Positions 27,148-36,171 of a stretch of DNA of 64,000 nucleotides are shown piece after piece. The notes under the pieces are model-generated. The model was not told the DNA's origin and did not search any database. It saw nothing but the letters and a program-made list of their open reading frames with translations. How positions within the stretch are numbered: position 1 is the first letter of the stretch; each line of letters opens with the position of its first letter. Origin of the DNA: Deltaproteobacteria bacterium. Lineage in GTDB: Bacteria > Myxococcota_A > UBA9160 > UBA6930. The translations under genes and the position numbers were made by a program. The stretch spans positions 1 through 64,000 of the forward strand of contig JAJDAP010000018.1 in assembly GCA_029261795.1 (NCBI GenBank), read 5' to 3'.

Positions 27148-28812
27148 ATGGCGCGCAAACAGATCGGCAAGATGCTCATCGAAGCCGGGCTCATCGACGC
27201 GAAACAGCTCGAGATGGCCCTCGCCGAGCAAGCTCGCGTCGGCGGCCGGCTGGGCGAAATCATGGCGGGGCTCGGCTTCGCCAGCGAAGACGCCGTCAGT
27301 CGCGCACTTGCGAACCAGTCGGGCGTCGACCACTTCGATCTCGACGACGAGGAGATCGAGCCCGACGCCGTCGCCCTGATCCCCGAAGCGCTCGCCCGGA
27401 GACTGGGCGTGCTCCCGCTTCGGATGGAGAAGAAGCGACTCGTTCTGGCCATGTCCAACCCCACGGACATCGTCGCCATCGATGAGATCCAGCGCCGAAC
27501 GCGGTGCGTTACACGGGTGGTCTCGACCTCCCATCGCCAGCTGCTGCGGGCAATCGACCGCGGCTATAGCGGCGACAACTCCGGCGCAGCAACGCTGACG
27601 CGCCTGATCGAACGCACCCTCGAAGAGGTGGACTCCGAAGGCGAGACCAGCGCCCGCAGCGGCGTGGTCGGACTGGTGAGCGAGTTGTTCACGATGGCGA
27701 TCCGCCGCCGCGCCAGCGATATCCACTTCCACCCGGACAAGAGCGTGCTCCGCGTGCGGTTCCGGATCGATGGAGAGTTGGTCCAGGGGCCGACGCTCAA
27801 ACGCGATCTCATCCCTCCGGTGGTGGCGCGAACCAAGGTACTCGCCGGTCTCGATATCTCCGAGACCCGCATCCCACAGGACGGCAAGATCCGCTTCCCC
27901 TACGAGAACGGCGCGATCGATCTTCGCGTTTCGACTTTCCCGTCGGTGCATGGCGAGAGTGTCGTGATCCGGGTCCTCGACAAGGATCGGCAGTCGATCC
28001 GTCTCGACTCCCTGGGCCTCGACGCCCGCGGCTACCGGATCCTCGAAAATGCGGCTCGGCGACCGAATGGCATGATGCTCGCGGTAGGACCGACCGGGTC
28101 CGGAAAATCCACCACGCTCTACGCGATGTTAGGCGCTGTGAGTGCCTCCAAGCGCAAGATCATCACCCTAGAAGACCCCGTCGAGTACGAGGCGCCTCTG
28201 GTCGTGCAGGGTCAAGTGAACGAGAAGGCGGGGCTCACCTTCGCGGCGGGCCTGCGCGCGATCCTGCGCCACGATCCCGACGTCGTCTTGATCGGCGAGA
28301 TGCGCGACGCCGAGACCGCCTCACTGGCCCTGCGCGCCGCGCTGACCGGCCACCTCGTGTTCTCGACGCTCCACACCAATGGCTCGGTGGCCACTCTCGC
28401 ACGACTCCTCGAGATGGGCCTCGAGAACTACCTGGTGGCGAGCTGCCTGAGCGTGGTCTCGGCGCAGCGTCTGATTCGCCTGCTTTGTCGCCATTGCGCG
28501 AGCCCACACGAACCGACGTCGGCGGAACTCGAGGCGGTAGGTCTCGACGATGGCAGCGCGGCTGGGTTCGCACGCGCCAGCGGTTGCGACCGGTGTCATC
28601 AGACCGGCGTCAGCGGGCAAGAGGCACTGTTCGAGGTGCTCGAGGTCACGCCTCCGATCGCCCAGGAGATCTCACGCGGTGCCTCGATCGGCGAGATCGA
28701 GCAGGTCGCTCTTGGTGAGGGAATGGTGCCCTTCCGAGCACTGGCGCGACAGCGGGCCGTCGAGGGTCGGATCTCTCTCTCCGAGCTCGCACGAATTTCG
28801 ACGGACTACTAG
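27148..28812 (+). CDS. pilus/type II secretion assembly ATPase with MshEN-type N-terminus
   Basis: A 554-aa GspE/PilB/MshE-family hexameric ATPase. Two N-terminal repeats, QIGKMLIEAGLIDAKQLEMA (5-24) and RLGEIMAGLGFASEDAVSRA (34-53), fit the MshEN c-di-GMP-binding pattern. Then the N2 domain, Walker A GPTGSGKST at 314-322, Asp box around LEDPVE, Walker B VVLIGEMRD at 379-387, and a tetracysteine zinc site C447, C450, C480, C483. ATG 27148 has AGGGGA upstream. First gene of the nine-gene operon; the next gene starts 2 nt after its stop. Confidence 0.95.
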   Translation: MARKQIGKMLIEAGLIDAKQLEMALAEQARVGGRLGEIMAGLGFASEDAVSRALANQSGVDHFDLDDEEIEPDAVALIPEALARRLGVLPLRMEKKRLVLAMSNPTDIVAIDEIQRRTRCVTRVVSTSHRQLLRAIDRGYSGDNSGAATLTRLIERTLEEVDSEGETSARSGVVGLVSELFTMAIRRRASDIHFHPDKSVLRVRFRIDGELVQGPTLKRDLIPPVVARTKVLAGLDISETRIPQDGKIRFPYENGAIDLRVSTFPSVHGESVVIRVLDKDRQSIRLDSLGLDARGYRILENAARRPNGMMLAVGPTGSGKSTTLYAMLGAVSASKRKIITLEDPVEYEAPLVVQGQVNEKAGLTFAAGLRAILRHDPDVVLIGEMRDAETASLALRAALTGHLVFSTLHTNGSVATLARLLEMGLENYLVASCLSVVSAQRLIRLLCRHCASPHEPTSAELEAVGLDDGSAAGFARASGCDRCHQTGVSGQEALFEVLEVTPPIAQEISRGASIGEIEQVALGEGMVPFRALARQRAVEGRISLSELARISTDY

Positions 28813-28814
28813 CG

Positions 28815-30002
28815 ATGGCTGATTTCGTTTTCGAAGCGGCCGACGCGAATGGTCGCCGGGTCCGCGGCGTCGAGCGCGCGCTGGACGAAGCCGAACTGGA
28901 CCGTCGGCTCCGAGCACGCGATCTGCTTCTGCTCACGGCCCAGGCGGGGCGCGCACCGACATCACGTCGCCACACGTCCCGAACGCTCATCGACTTCTGT
29001 TACCACATGGCAACGGTCATCGAGGCAGGCATTCCCCTGCTCGAAGGTCTACGAGATCTCCAGGAAGGTGGCCGAAGCGCCATCGCCGAGGAACTCGAAG
29101 ACATCGCGCGCAAGGTCGAGGCCGGACAGCCCCTTTCGGATGCGATGGCCGGCTACCCGACCCTCTTCCCGGACCTGGTCCGGTCACTGGTCGCCGCGGG
29201 TGAAGCATCCGGGCACCTGGCCGAGATCATGCGACAACTCGTGAGCTACCTGGAGTGGCGCGAGGACCTCGGCCGCAAGCTTCGCGGTGCAGCGAGCTAC
29301 CCATGCATCGTGATCACCGGACTGATCGGCCTGATCATCCTGCTCACGACGGTGGTGCTGCCGAAGTTCCTGGCCATCTTCGTCGCGCTCGATGTCGAGC
29401 TTCCCTTCGCGACCCGGGCGCTGATCGGCTTCCAGCACTTCGCCGAGGCCTATGGCATTCACACGCTGGTCTTTCTTGCCGCTTCCGGTGCGATCGCGGT
29501 CGCCGTTCTTCGCAGTGAGTCCGGCCGGCTCGCCTTCGACCGGAATTTGTTGCGGCTTCCGGTGATCGGCTCGGTGATGTCGATGATCGAGATGTCGCGC
29601 TTCTCGCACAACCTCGGGCTGCTCTATCGCGCGGGGATCCCGATTACTCGTTGCCTCGAGTTGATCGAAGAGATCGTGCAGAACCGCGCCATCCGCGCGC
29701 TCATCGCGGAAGGAAGAGAGGAACTCGCCCACGGCGCGACGCTCACCCAGGCATTCGGTAAGGACGCGTTGATGCCCTCGATGGTCGTTCGGATGATCGC
29801 CCTGGGCGAATCCTCCGGCGGCCTCGACAGGTCCCTCGATCACGTAGCCAACTACTATGACCGCGAGGTCCCCACGGTAATCGACCGCTCGCTCGCACTG
29901 GTGAACACCGGAATGGTCGTGGCCATGGGCGCCACGCTAGGCACCGTCGCCTTCGCAATCTTCGTTCCGCTCTATCGGATGATGGGGAACCTGAATGCGT
30001 AA
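28815..30002 (+). CDS. inner-membrane platform protein (GspF/PilC family)
   Basis: A 395-aa platform protein of normal family length with two repeated T2SSF domains (about 55-180 and 260-380) and three membrane helices (for example IVITGLIGLIILLTTVVLP and the C-terminal TVAFAIFVPLYRMM). The first domain has MATVIEAGIPLLEGL, the second FSHNLGLLYRAGIPITRCLE. It should couple the ATPase to pilin assembly. It overlaps the following pseudopilin gene by 8 nt. Confidence 0.95.
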   Translation: MADFVFEAADANGRRVRGVERALDEAELDRRLRARDLLLLTAQAGRAPTSRRHTSRTLIDFCYHMATVIEAGIPLLEGLRDLQEGGRSAIAEELEDIARKVEAGQPLSDAMAGYPTLFPDLVRSLVAAGEASGHLAEIMRQLVSYLEWREDLGRKLRGAASYPCIVITGLIGLIILLTTVVLPKFLAIFVALDVELPFATRALIGFQHFAEAYGIHTLVFLAASGAIAVAVLRSESGRLAFDRNLLRLPVIGSVMSMIEMSRFSHNLGLLYRAGIPITRCLELIEEIVQNRAIRALIAEGREELAHGATLTQAFGKDALMPSMVVRMIALGESSGGLDRSLDHVANYYDREVPTVIDRSLALVNTGMVVAMGATLGTVAFAIFVPLYRMMGNLNA

Positions 30003-30795
30003 GCCCGAGGGTCAGAACCGGGGCGGCGCGCCGCGTCGCAGTTCCGGTTTCTCATTGATCGAGATCATGGTGGTCATCGCGGTGATCTCGATTCTCGCCG
30101 GTGCCATGGCCCCGATCGGGCTGCAGCAGATCACTGCGGCGCGCACCAAAGCGACCCGTAGCTCCCTTCGGCAGCTGAGCAACGCCATGACGGGGGACTC
30201 CGCGCGCGGGGACTTCGGCTACCTCGGAGACATGGGCGGGCTGCCAGCGACGCTCGAAGATCTGAACTCTGCCGCCGGAAAACCCGCCTACCAGATCGCG
30301 CCGCCTGGCATCGGCTTTGGTTACAACGGGCCCTACGTCGCGACCCTGCGGCTTGGAACCGCTGGGCGTTTCGTCGACGCCTGGGACATGCCGTTCAGCT
30401 TCAACCGGGGCGGAGCCCAGGTCACGAGTCTTGGACCAGACCGTGTCCTGGGGAACGCGGACGACCTGAGTTGGCCACCAGCGCCGCTCGCGATCCGAGG
30501 CACACTCCTGGTACGCGTGCTCGGCGTTCCGAACACCGGCGACCCGGCTTCACCGCTCGCGAACGCAGATGCCGACGTCTTCGTATCGCTCTCGAACGAC
30601 GGCCGCCTTCAAGAGGTACGGATGGTCGACCCGGCTTCCGGACCCGGCCCTTGGAGCGTCGCGAACCTGGCGTTCGGCCATCACGGCGTCCGCGTCGTCG
30701 GGCGCGGTGGTTATGCCGGCGCAGCCCAGGTGCGAGACGTGGTGAGCACCCGATCGGGCACGGCCGTCATCACGTTGACGTTGGCGCAACCATGA
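29995..30795 (+). CDS. type II/IV pseudopilin, GspG-like
   Basis: A 266-aa pseudopilin. Prepilin peptidase site Gly18/Phe19 in SSGFSLIEIMVVIAV with Glu at +5, followed by the hydrophobic alpha1 helix. The body is longer than a classical GspG (about 140 aa). A second pseudopilin closes the operon, so this one may be the major or a minor subunit. Confidence 0.88.
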   Translation: MRKPEGQNRGGAPRRSSGFSLIEIMVVIAVISILAGAMAPIGLQQITAARTKATRSSLRQLSNAMTGDSARGDFGYLGDMGGLPATLEDLNSAAGKPAYQIAPPGIGFGYNGPYVATLRLGTAGRFVDAWDMPFSFNRGGAQVTSLGPDRVLGNADDLSWPPAPLAIRGTLLVRVLGVPNTGDPASPLANADADVFVSLSNDGRLQEVRMVDPASGPGPWSVANLAFGHHGVRVVGRGGYAGAAQVRDVVSTRSGTAVITLTLAQP

Positions 30796-32408
30796 TGCGC
30801 CAACACCTCGCTATCGACCGGCGGCGAGAGGGCATCTACTGGGTGCGTTCTCGAGCGGGCAAGCAGGGGCTTCGTCCCATCGAGAGCGGCTGCTTCCGGC
30901 TTCGGCCCGAGCGGGATCCGGAACTCGAGATGCAGGCATTCCTGGACGGCGCCGTCGTTCGCGGTACGCGTCTCGAGATCGGACTTCGCTCGCCGGAGCT
31001 GGTTCATCAGCGAGAGCTGATGCCCGTGATCACGGCTGCCGAGGCCGGGGCGGTGGCGCGTCGTCATTGCTCCGAACTCGTGCAGGGGATCGACGGTGAG
31101 GCCTGCCATGGCTTCGTGTTGTCGCCGGGCGGGGAGAACTCCGGCGTTCTCTGGTTGTCGGGCGCACCACTCGACGCGGCGCGCGCCGCAGCCGCCCGCT
31201 TCGAGAGATCCGGCTTCGAGTTGCACCGTCTTTCCAGCCGCCACCTCGCGCTCGGCAATCTCGTCCAGCTGCTTCCTCCGGTCGTCGAGGACGAACTGAT
31301 CGCGATCGTGGATCTCGAGCCGGATGCCGCCACCTGCGTGGTGGCGGACGGTCGAGGCTGGGCCTTCAGCCGCGAGATCCCACTCGTTCCGATGACCGAG
31401 GATCTCGGCTTCTCCTCGCTGAGCGCGTTCGAGGAAACCACCTGGGCACTGGGCGAATTGGAAGCGAGAGAATTCGACGTCGAGAAGGAAGCCGAAGAAC
31501 CCGACGCCGATCCCCTCGAAATCGTTGCAGAGCTCACCGAGTTGCTGAGCACGGAGCTCGCGCGGACCTTCCAGTACGTCGCGGGCGGACTTCGCCTAGC
31601 AAGTGCGGGGCGCGTCTACCTTGCCGGCGAGGGCCGGTGGATCGAAAGCCTGGTCGACTCACTGACCGAGAGCTTGTCGCTGCCAGTAGAGACGCTCTCC
31701 GGCGCGCTTACGGACCGGACCTTCGAGAACTGCGGCGGAGGTGGCGCTGTCGCGTTGGGGCTCGCTCTCGCTCCGCACGCTCACGGGGGCAACCTGCTTC
31801 CGCCCCGGGAACTCGTCGAACGGGCCCGCCGACGCGTGCGCAGCCGGCTCCGCCTGGGTCTCGCTGCCTCGGCGCTGACCGCCGTACTGCTGGCTGTCGT
31901 TCTGATCGTCACCTCCCAGGGCTTGCAGACCCAGATCAGCGAACTCGGAAGCCGGTGGGAAGCCGAGCGTGCCGAACGTGAATCGCTCGCCGAGCTGAGG
32001 CGCCAACAGAGCCGGGCCGCCGAGGTCGCGGCCTTGCTGACGCAGCTCGATCCCGCGGTCCCCCCGTGGACTGCGCTGCTGGAAACATTCGGCCGACTCG
32101 CGCCCGAGAACGCCTGGATCGAGACATTCCACGCGTCGCGATCGCCGGCGACGGAGGAATGGACCACCGAACTAGCCATCGAAGCGGTCGGTGACAGTGT
32201 CTCCGAGGCGGCACGATCGGTCTCGGAGCTGGCTCGGGGTATGGACGTTTCTCCACTCATGGCCGTCGATGACTTGTCGCGCGAGGACGTAGGCCAAGCC
32301 GATGACGAGTCCGCTCGCGACAACCGCGTTCGCTTCCGCGTGACCGGGCGGCTGGCCGTCGTCGAGCCCACGCTGTCGACACCGGTTCTCGGAGGGGCCG
32401 ATGACTGA
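30792..32408 (+). CDS. fused PilM/PilN-like (GspL-like) assembly protein
   Basis: A 538-aa protein. The first ~340 residues look like an actin-like PilM/GspL cytoplasmic domain (LIAIVDLEPDAATCVVADGR; ELARTFQYVAGG; YLAGEGRWI). A membrane helix near 360-382 (LAASALTAVLLAVVLIVTS) is followed by a coiled coil and a PilN-like periplasmic domain (PPWTALLETFGRLAPENAWI). In type IV pili PilM and PilN are separate; here they are one chain, as in GspL. Start ATG 30792 overlaps the pseudopilin stop by 4 nt. Confidence 0.82.
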   Translation: MMRQHLAIDRRREGIYWVRSRAGKQGLRPIESGCFRLRPERDPELEMQAFLDGAVVRGTRLEIGLRSPELVHQRELMPVITAAEAGAVARRHCSELVQGIDGEACHGFVLSPGGENSGVLWLSGAPLDAARAAAARFERSGFELHRLSSRHLALGNLVQLLPPVVEDELIAIVDLEPDAATCVVADGRGWAFSREIPLVPMTEDLGFSSLSAFEETTWALGELEAREFDVEKEAEEPDADPLEIVAELTELLSTELARTFQYVAGGLRLASAGRVYLAGEGRWIESLVDSLTESLSLPVETLSGALTDRTFENCGGGGAVALGLALAPHAHGGNLLPPRELVERARRRVRSRLRLGLAASALTAVLLAVVLIVTSQGLQTQISELGSRWEAERAERESLAELRRQQSRAAEVAALLTQLDPAVPPWTALLETFGRLAPENAWIETFHASRSPATEEWTTELAIEAVGDSVSEAARSVSELARGMDVSPLMAVDDLSREDVGQADDESARDNRVRFRVTGRLAVVEPTLSTPVLGGADD

Positions 32409-33009
32409 TCGACCCCGTGGATTCTCGGAAGCCAACCTGGGCCTTGGCGTTGCGGTAGCCATCAGTCTCGTCCTGATCCTGGGTGTCGCGTTGGGTCCGG
32501 GCCGGCAGCATCTGGCGGGGCTCCGATCGGAATTCGCGACGCGACGCGACGAGTGGACGGCCTTCCAGCTGGAGCGCGCCGAGGCGCAACCGCTGACCGC
32601 TCACCAACGTGCAGCCTGGTCTGCCGATCGGGAAACACTCGAACGGCGAGTCGCCGTGGTGGCCGGAGACGCGGAACTGATGGCCCGGGTGGCCGAATCC
32701 CTGGAAGCGCCTGGCGTCCGGGACGTACGGGTCAGGCGGCGATCGAGTCCGATGGATTCTCCGCAGGAGATGGCCGCAGAAAACCTGTTCGGCGCCTCTC
32801 CGTCGACCGACATCGGCTTCGAGATGACGCCCATCGCGATCACCGTCCGATTCAGCGCCGACTATGCCGAGGCAGCCGAACTGTTTCGCCGCATCGAGGC
32901 CCACGAACTTCCGGCGCGAATCGATTCGCTTCGCGTCCAGCGGGATTTCCCGGGCGTCTCGGTGGCCATCGACCTCACCTGGTTCGTGCGTTGGAAGGCC
33001 GCGTCGTGA
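32401..33009 (+). CDS. PilO/GspM-like assembly protein
   Basis: A 202-aa bitopic protein: short cytoplasmic start, one membrane helix (LGLGVAVAISLVLILGVAL), coiled coil, and a C-terminal ferredoxin-like domain (ITVRFSADYAEAAELFRRIE, RIDSLRVQRDF). This matches PilO and GspM in size and order, and it follows the PilN-like gene with an 8-nt overlap. Confidence 0.82.
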   Translation: MTDRPRGFSEANLGLGVAVAISLVLILGVALGPGRQHLAGLRSEFATRRDEWTAFQLERAEAQPLTAHQRAAWSADRETLERRVAVVAGDAELMARVAESLEAPGVRDVRVRRRSSPMDSPQEMAAENLFGASPSTDIGFEMTPIAITVRFSADYAEAAELFRRIEAHELPARIDSLRVQRDFPGVSVAIDLTWFVRWKAAS

Positions 33010-33557
33010 ACCCCAGGATCGTTATGCCTCTATTGGGTATATGTGCGTTGGCGGTCGCGGTTCAGAACTATCGGTTCTTTTCCGGCAGCGCGGACTTGGC
33101 CTCGGCGGTGGTGAACGCGCTCACTGACGAATTCAATGACGGGTTCGACGATTCCGCAGACCCGCTGCTCGAGCCGCTCGACGCGCTGCAACCGGAGCAG
33201 GTGGCCGACTACCTGAGAGGGCTGCAAACGCGGACCAGCCGCAATCCCTTCCTGACGCGCAATGAGGCCGACCGCGTCGCCGGGATATCGCAGCCAGGAA
33301 TCGCCGACTCGGAACGCGAGGGCGGGCTTCCCGTCCTGCGCGGGACGCTCTGGAGTGAAGGACGCCGCGTCGCTTGGATCGGGGGTTCACCCCGCGCTGA
33401 AGGCGAACGCATCGACGGAATGTTGCTCGAACGAATCGAGCAGGGTCGCGTGACGCTGCTCCGTGGTCATGAACGCTTTCTCGTTGGCGTTACGCCCGCC
33501 GCCGCGGCACCCGTCGCCACCCAGGAGTCCGCGAAAGATGAAGGAGTCGAACCGTGA
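33006..33557 (+). CDS. PilP/GspC-like periplasmic connector
   Basis: A 183-aa protein from GTG 33006, which overlaps the PilO stop. N-terminal hydrophobic segment (IVMPLLGICALAVAVQ), a linker, the motif TRTSRNPFLTR, and a beta-rich HR-like domain (LPVLRGTLWSEGRRVAWIGG, EGERIDGMLLERIEQGRVTL). PilP and GspC proteins with this domain link the inner-membrane complex to the secretin. Position between PilO and the secretin genes supports it. Confidence 0.75.
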   Translation: MNPRIVMPLLGICALAVAVQNYRFFSGSADLASAVVNALTDEFNDGFDDSADPLLEPLDALQPEQVADYLRGLQTRTSRNPFLTRNEADRVAGISQPGIADSEREGGLPVLRGTLWSEGRRVAWIGGSPRAEGERIDGMLLERIEQGRVTLLRGHERFLVGVTPAAAAPVATQESAKDEGVEP

Positions 33558-35338
33558 TGGACCGAAGTCGAGCTGGGGAGCGGCCGCAGACCGCTGGTCA
33601 GAACCCGCGCATGGTTGTTCGCGCCGCAACGGTCGTGCTCGTCGCGGGGCTCGCCTGTGCATGTGCAACGCCGACTCCGGCCCCGGAGCCCGCATCCAGA
33701 CCACCGGCAGAGACGACACCTGAACCGCAGCTCCAGCCGTTGACCACCTCGACGCCCGATACCAGACCGCGCCCTCCGATGCTGCGCATGCTCGAGGCCA
33801 GCCGCTTCAGCCTCACCGTCCAGGACGCGGACCTTCCTTCTGTCCTGCTGGGACTGGGGCGTGAAAGTCCGCTCGGCGTAGTCGTCGCGCCCGGTGTCGT
33901 CGGTCGCGTCACGGCAGACCTGAAGGGTGTCTCATTGGTCGAGATTCTCGACGAGATCGTCGTCGCGCGCGGCTATCACTACGCGATACAGGGCCGGGTC
34001 CTGCGGATCTTCCGAACCGATCGCGAGACACGCACCTACCGCGTCGACTACCCGAACCATCAACGCTCGGGTGTTTCCGAGCTGTCGGTTGCCGGGTTCA
34101 TTGGAGCCGCACCTACCGATGGCGGAGAGGGGTCCAGCTCCCAGGGCGGCGAGGACCTCAGCCTGTCTTCGGTCACGACCAGCCAGACGGCGGACCTCTG
34201 GGCCGAGATCGAGGGCGGGATCCGGACCCTCGTGTTCGGCTCTGCCGACGCCGAGGTCGATGAGGAACCCAGCGGGACATCGAGCAACGAGGAGGGCAGC
34301 CAGAGCAACCCCGCAAGCCGGCCTGCCAGGCGTGTATTCGTCGCGCGACAGGCCGGGATCGTCACGGTGACAGCAGAGACGACGACCCTCGATCAGGTGG
34401 AACGCTTCCTTGCGGAGATCCACCAGAGCCTCGAACGCCAGGTGCTGATCGATGCCAGGATCATCGAGATCACCCTCGACGACGAGCTGGACCTCGGCGT
34501 CGACATCGAAGGTGCACCGAATCTGGGAACCACCGTCGGTGTGTTCAATCGCCTCATCACGCCCGGCCTGCGAGAAGCCGCCATCGCCCAGTCACTGGCG
34601 CCCGTGCTCAACCAGGGTGGCATCGAGTTCGGGATCGCGCGCAACGACCTGGGTGTCGTCTTGCGCGCCCTTGCCTTGCAGACCGACGTACGGGTGGTCT
34701 CGACGCCGCGAATCACGACGCTCAACAACCACAAGGCAATGATCAAGGTCGTTCGCAACGAGATCTTCTTCATCGCCGAAGTAGAGACCGTCATCACCGA
34801 CACCGTGGTGCAGCAGACCACCGAGTTCCAACCACAGGTCGTCCCGGTCGGCGTGACGCTGGATGTGACGCCGCACGTCTCGGATCGCTCTGAGATCACG
34901 TTGCACATCCGACCGAGTGTCTCTGAGATCGTTGCGGTCGAGTTACAGCCCACCAATGACCCGAACCTGCCGCAGAACGGCAGCCTTCCGGTGGTCGACC
35001 TGCGGGAGACGGATTCCGTACTCCGGGTAGCCGACGGAACCACGATCGTGATCGGCGGGCTGGTGCGCAGCCGGGAGTTCGAGCAGGTGCGTCGCGTGCC
35101 GCTTCTCGGAGATCTTCCCTTGTTAGGCAGCCTGTTTCGCGGCACCCGAACGGAGGAGCGCCGGTCCGAAATGGTGATCCTGCTGCGGCCGACCGTTCTC
35201 GATCCGCCTCGGATCGTGCGAACCGCGGAAACGTTCGCCGCGAACCTCGATGCCCTGGATGAGATTCGCACCGATCGATCCATCGGATTCCCCTGGTGGA
35301 GACAGCCCTTTGGACGACCCCTTGGAGCAGACCGATGA
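33554..35338 (+). CDS. MshL/GspD-type secretin
   Basis: A 594-aa secretin. N-terminal signal with a possible lipobox around VLVAGLAC, an STN/N0-type domain (FSLTVQDADLPSVLLGL), a low-complexity Ser/Glu linker, an N1-like domain (LDQVERFLAEIHQSLERQVL, IDARIIEITLDD) and the secretin core with GVTLDVTPHVS and GGLVRSREFEQVRRVPLLGD, then PLLGSLFRG. The layout matches MSHA MshL. AAGGAG lies 7 nt before GTG 33554 and 10 nt before ATG 33557. It forms the outer-membrane gate. Confidence 0.94.
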   Translation: MMDRSRAGERPQTAGQNPRMVVRAATVVLVAGLACACATPTPAPEPASRPPAETTPEPQLQPLTTSTPDTRPRPPMLRMLEASRFSLTVQDADLPSVLLGLGRESPLGVVVAPGVVGRVTADLKGVSLVEILDEIVVARGYHYAIQGRVLRIFRTDRETRTYRVDYPNHQRSGVSELSVAGFIGAAPTDGGEGSSSQGGEDLSLSSVTTSQTADLWAEIEGGIRTLVFGSADAEVDEEPSGTSSNEEGSQSNPASRPARRVFVARQAGIVTVTAETTTLDQVERFLAEIHQSLERQVLIDARIIEITLDDELDLGVDIEGAPNLGTTVGVFNRLITPGLREAAIAQSLAPVLNQGGIEFGIARNDLGVVLRALALQTDVRVVSTPRITTLNNHKAMIKVVRNEIFFIAEVETVITDTVVQQTTEFQPQVVPVGVTLDVTPHVSDRSEITLHIRPSVSEIVAVELQPTNDPNLPQNGSLPVVDLRETDSVLRVADGTTIVIGGLVRSREFEQVRRVPLLGDLPLLGSLFRGTRTEERRSEMVILLRPTVLDPPRIVRTAETFAANLDALDEIRTDRSIGFPWWRQPFGRPLGADR

Positions 35339-36171
35339 ATCGACGATCGTGGCTCGAACTGGTGGGTGCCGCCGTCGGCTTCACATTGGCAGGGACCGCG
35401 GCGGCTGCGGAAGACACTCGCCCCTCCGGACCGGCCGCCGCGATCGCAGAGCAGGCCGAGGCTCTGCCCGGCCCCGCGGCCTTCGCTCTTGGCCGAGAAC
35501 GGGAAGAGCACTATCGGCGGAGCTCGACCTATTTCCAGCTCGGTCTCTCGAGCCAACAGCGCGGCGATCTGGCGAGTGCGAGAGAGCACTACCTCGCGGC
35601 CCTTGCCGAAGACCCGGCCTTCGTCGAAGCGCTCGTGAACCTTGCTCGGGTCGAGTGCGATCGAGGCGAGGCCGACCGGGCACGAACGCTTCTCGCCGAA
35701 GCGGAGGCGATGCGGCCCGAGTACCCACCGATCTACGCGGCGCGAGGTGTTCTGCTGCTTCGCGCCGGCGAATCGGGTCGCGCGGTCGACGAGCTGCGCA
35801 GGGCCCTCGCCTTCGACCCCTATTCCGTCGAGACACTCTCGAACCTCGGAACAGCACTGGCTTCGCAAGGCTTGCGCGCTGACGCACGCAAGGCACTCGA
35901 GCAAGCGCTCCGCATCGATCCCGACCATGCAGCCGGCGCCCTCAACCTCGGCCTGTTGCAAGACCAGGACGGGGACTGGATCGGCGCGCTCATCCACTAC
36001 CGGCACTTCCTGCAGGTGACGGGTCCGCAGGACCCGGGACGCGTGGAAGTCGCGCGCCGTGTCGACATGTTGAACGCGCGTGTTGCGCGCGAACGAAGAG
36101 CACCAGCTTCCGACGGGAGTTCCGAAGGAACGCTTCCGGTGCGACGGATGGAGAAGAAAGATGATCGATAG
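35335..36171 (+). CDS. secreted TPR-repeat protein, MshN-like position
   Basis: A 278-aa protein with a signal peptide (LVGAAVGFTLAGTAAAAE) and at least four TPR repeats (YFQLGLSSQQRGDLASAREH; AEALVNLARVECDRGEADRA-type; VLLLRAGESGRAVDELRRAL; LGTALASQGLRADARKALEQ). It overlaps the secretin stop (ATGA). MSHA systems have a TPR protein (MshN) in a similar spot, and PilF-like TPR lipoproteins help secretins assemble; either role is inferred. Confidence 0.85.
   Translation: MNRRSWLELVGAAVGFTLAGTAAAAEDTRPSGPAAAIAEQAEALPGPAAFALGREREEHYRRSSTYFQLGLSSQQRGDLASAREHYLAALAEDPAFVEALVNLARVECDRGEADRARTLLAEAEAMRPEYPPIYAARGVLLLRAGESGRAVDELRRALAFDPYSVETLSNLGTALASQGLRADARKALEQALRIDPDHAAGALNLGLLQDQDGDWIGALIHYRHFLQVTGPQDPGRVEVARRVDMLNARVARERRAPASDGSSEGTLPVRRMEKKDDR

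Noticed and set aside
27053-27379. ATG with GGAGG just before the pilus ATPase gene
   Set aside because: The frame runs into the ATPase gene out of frame and has no protein-like sequence; the ATPase has its own SD.
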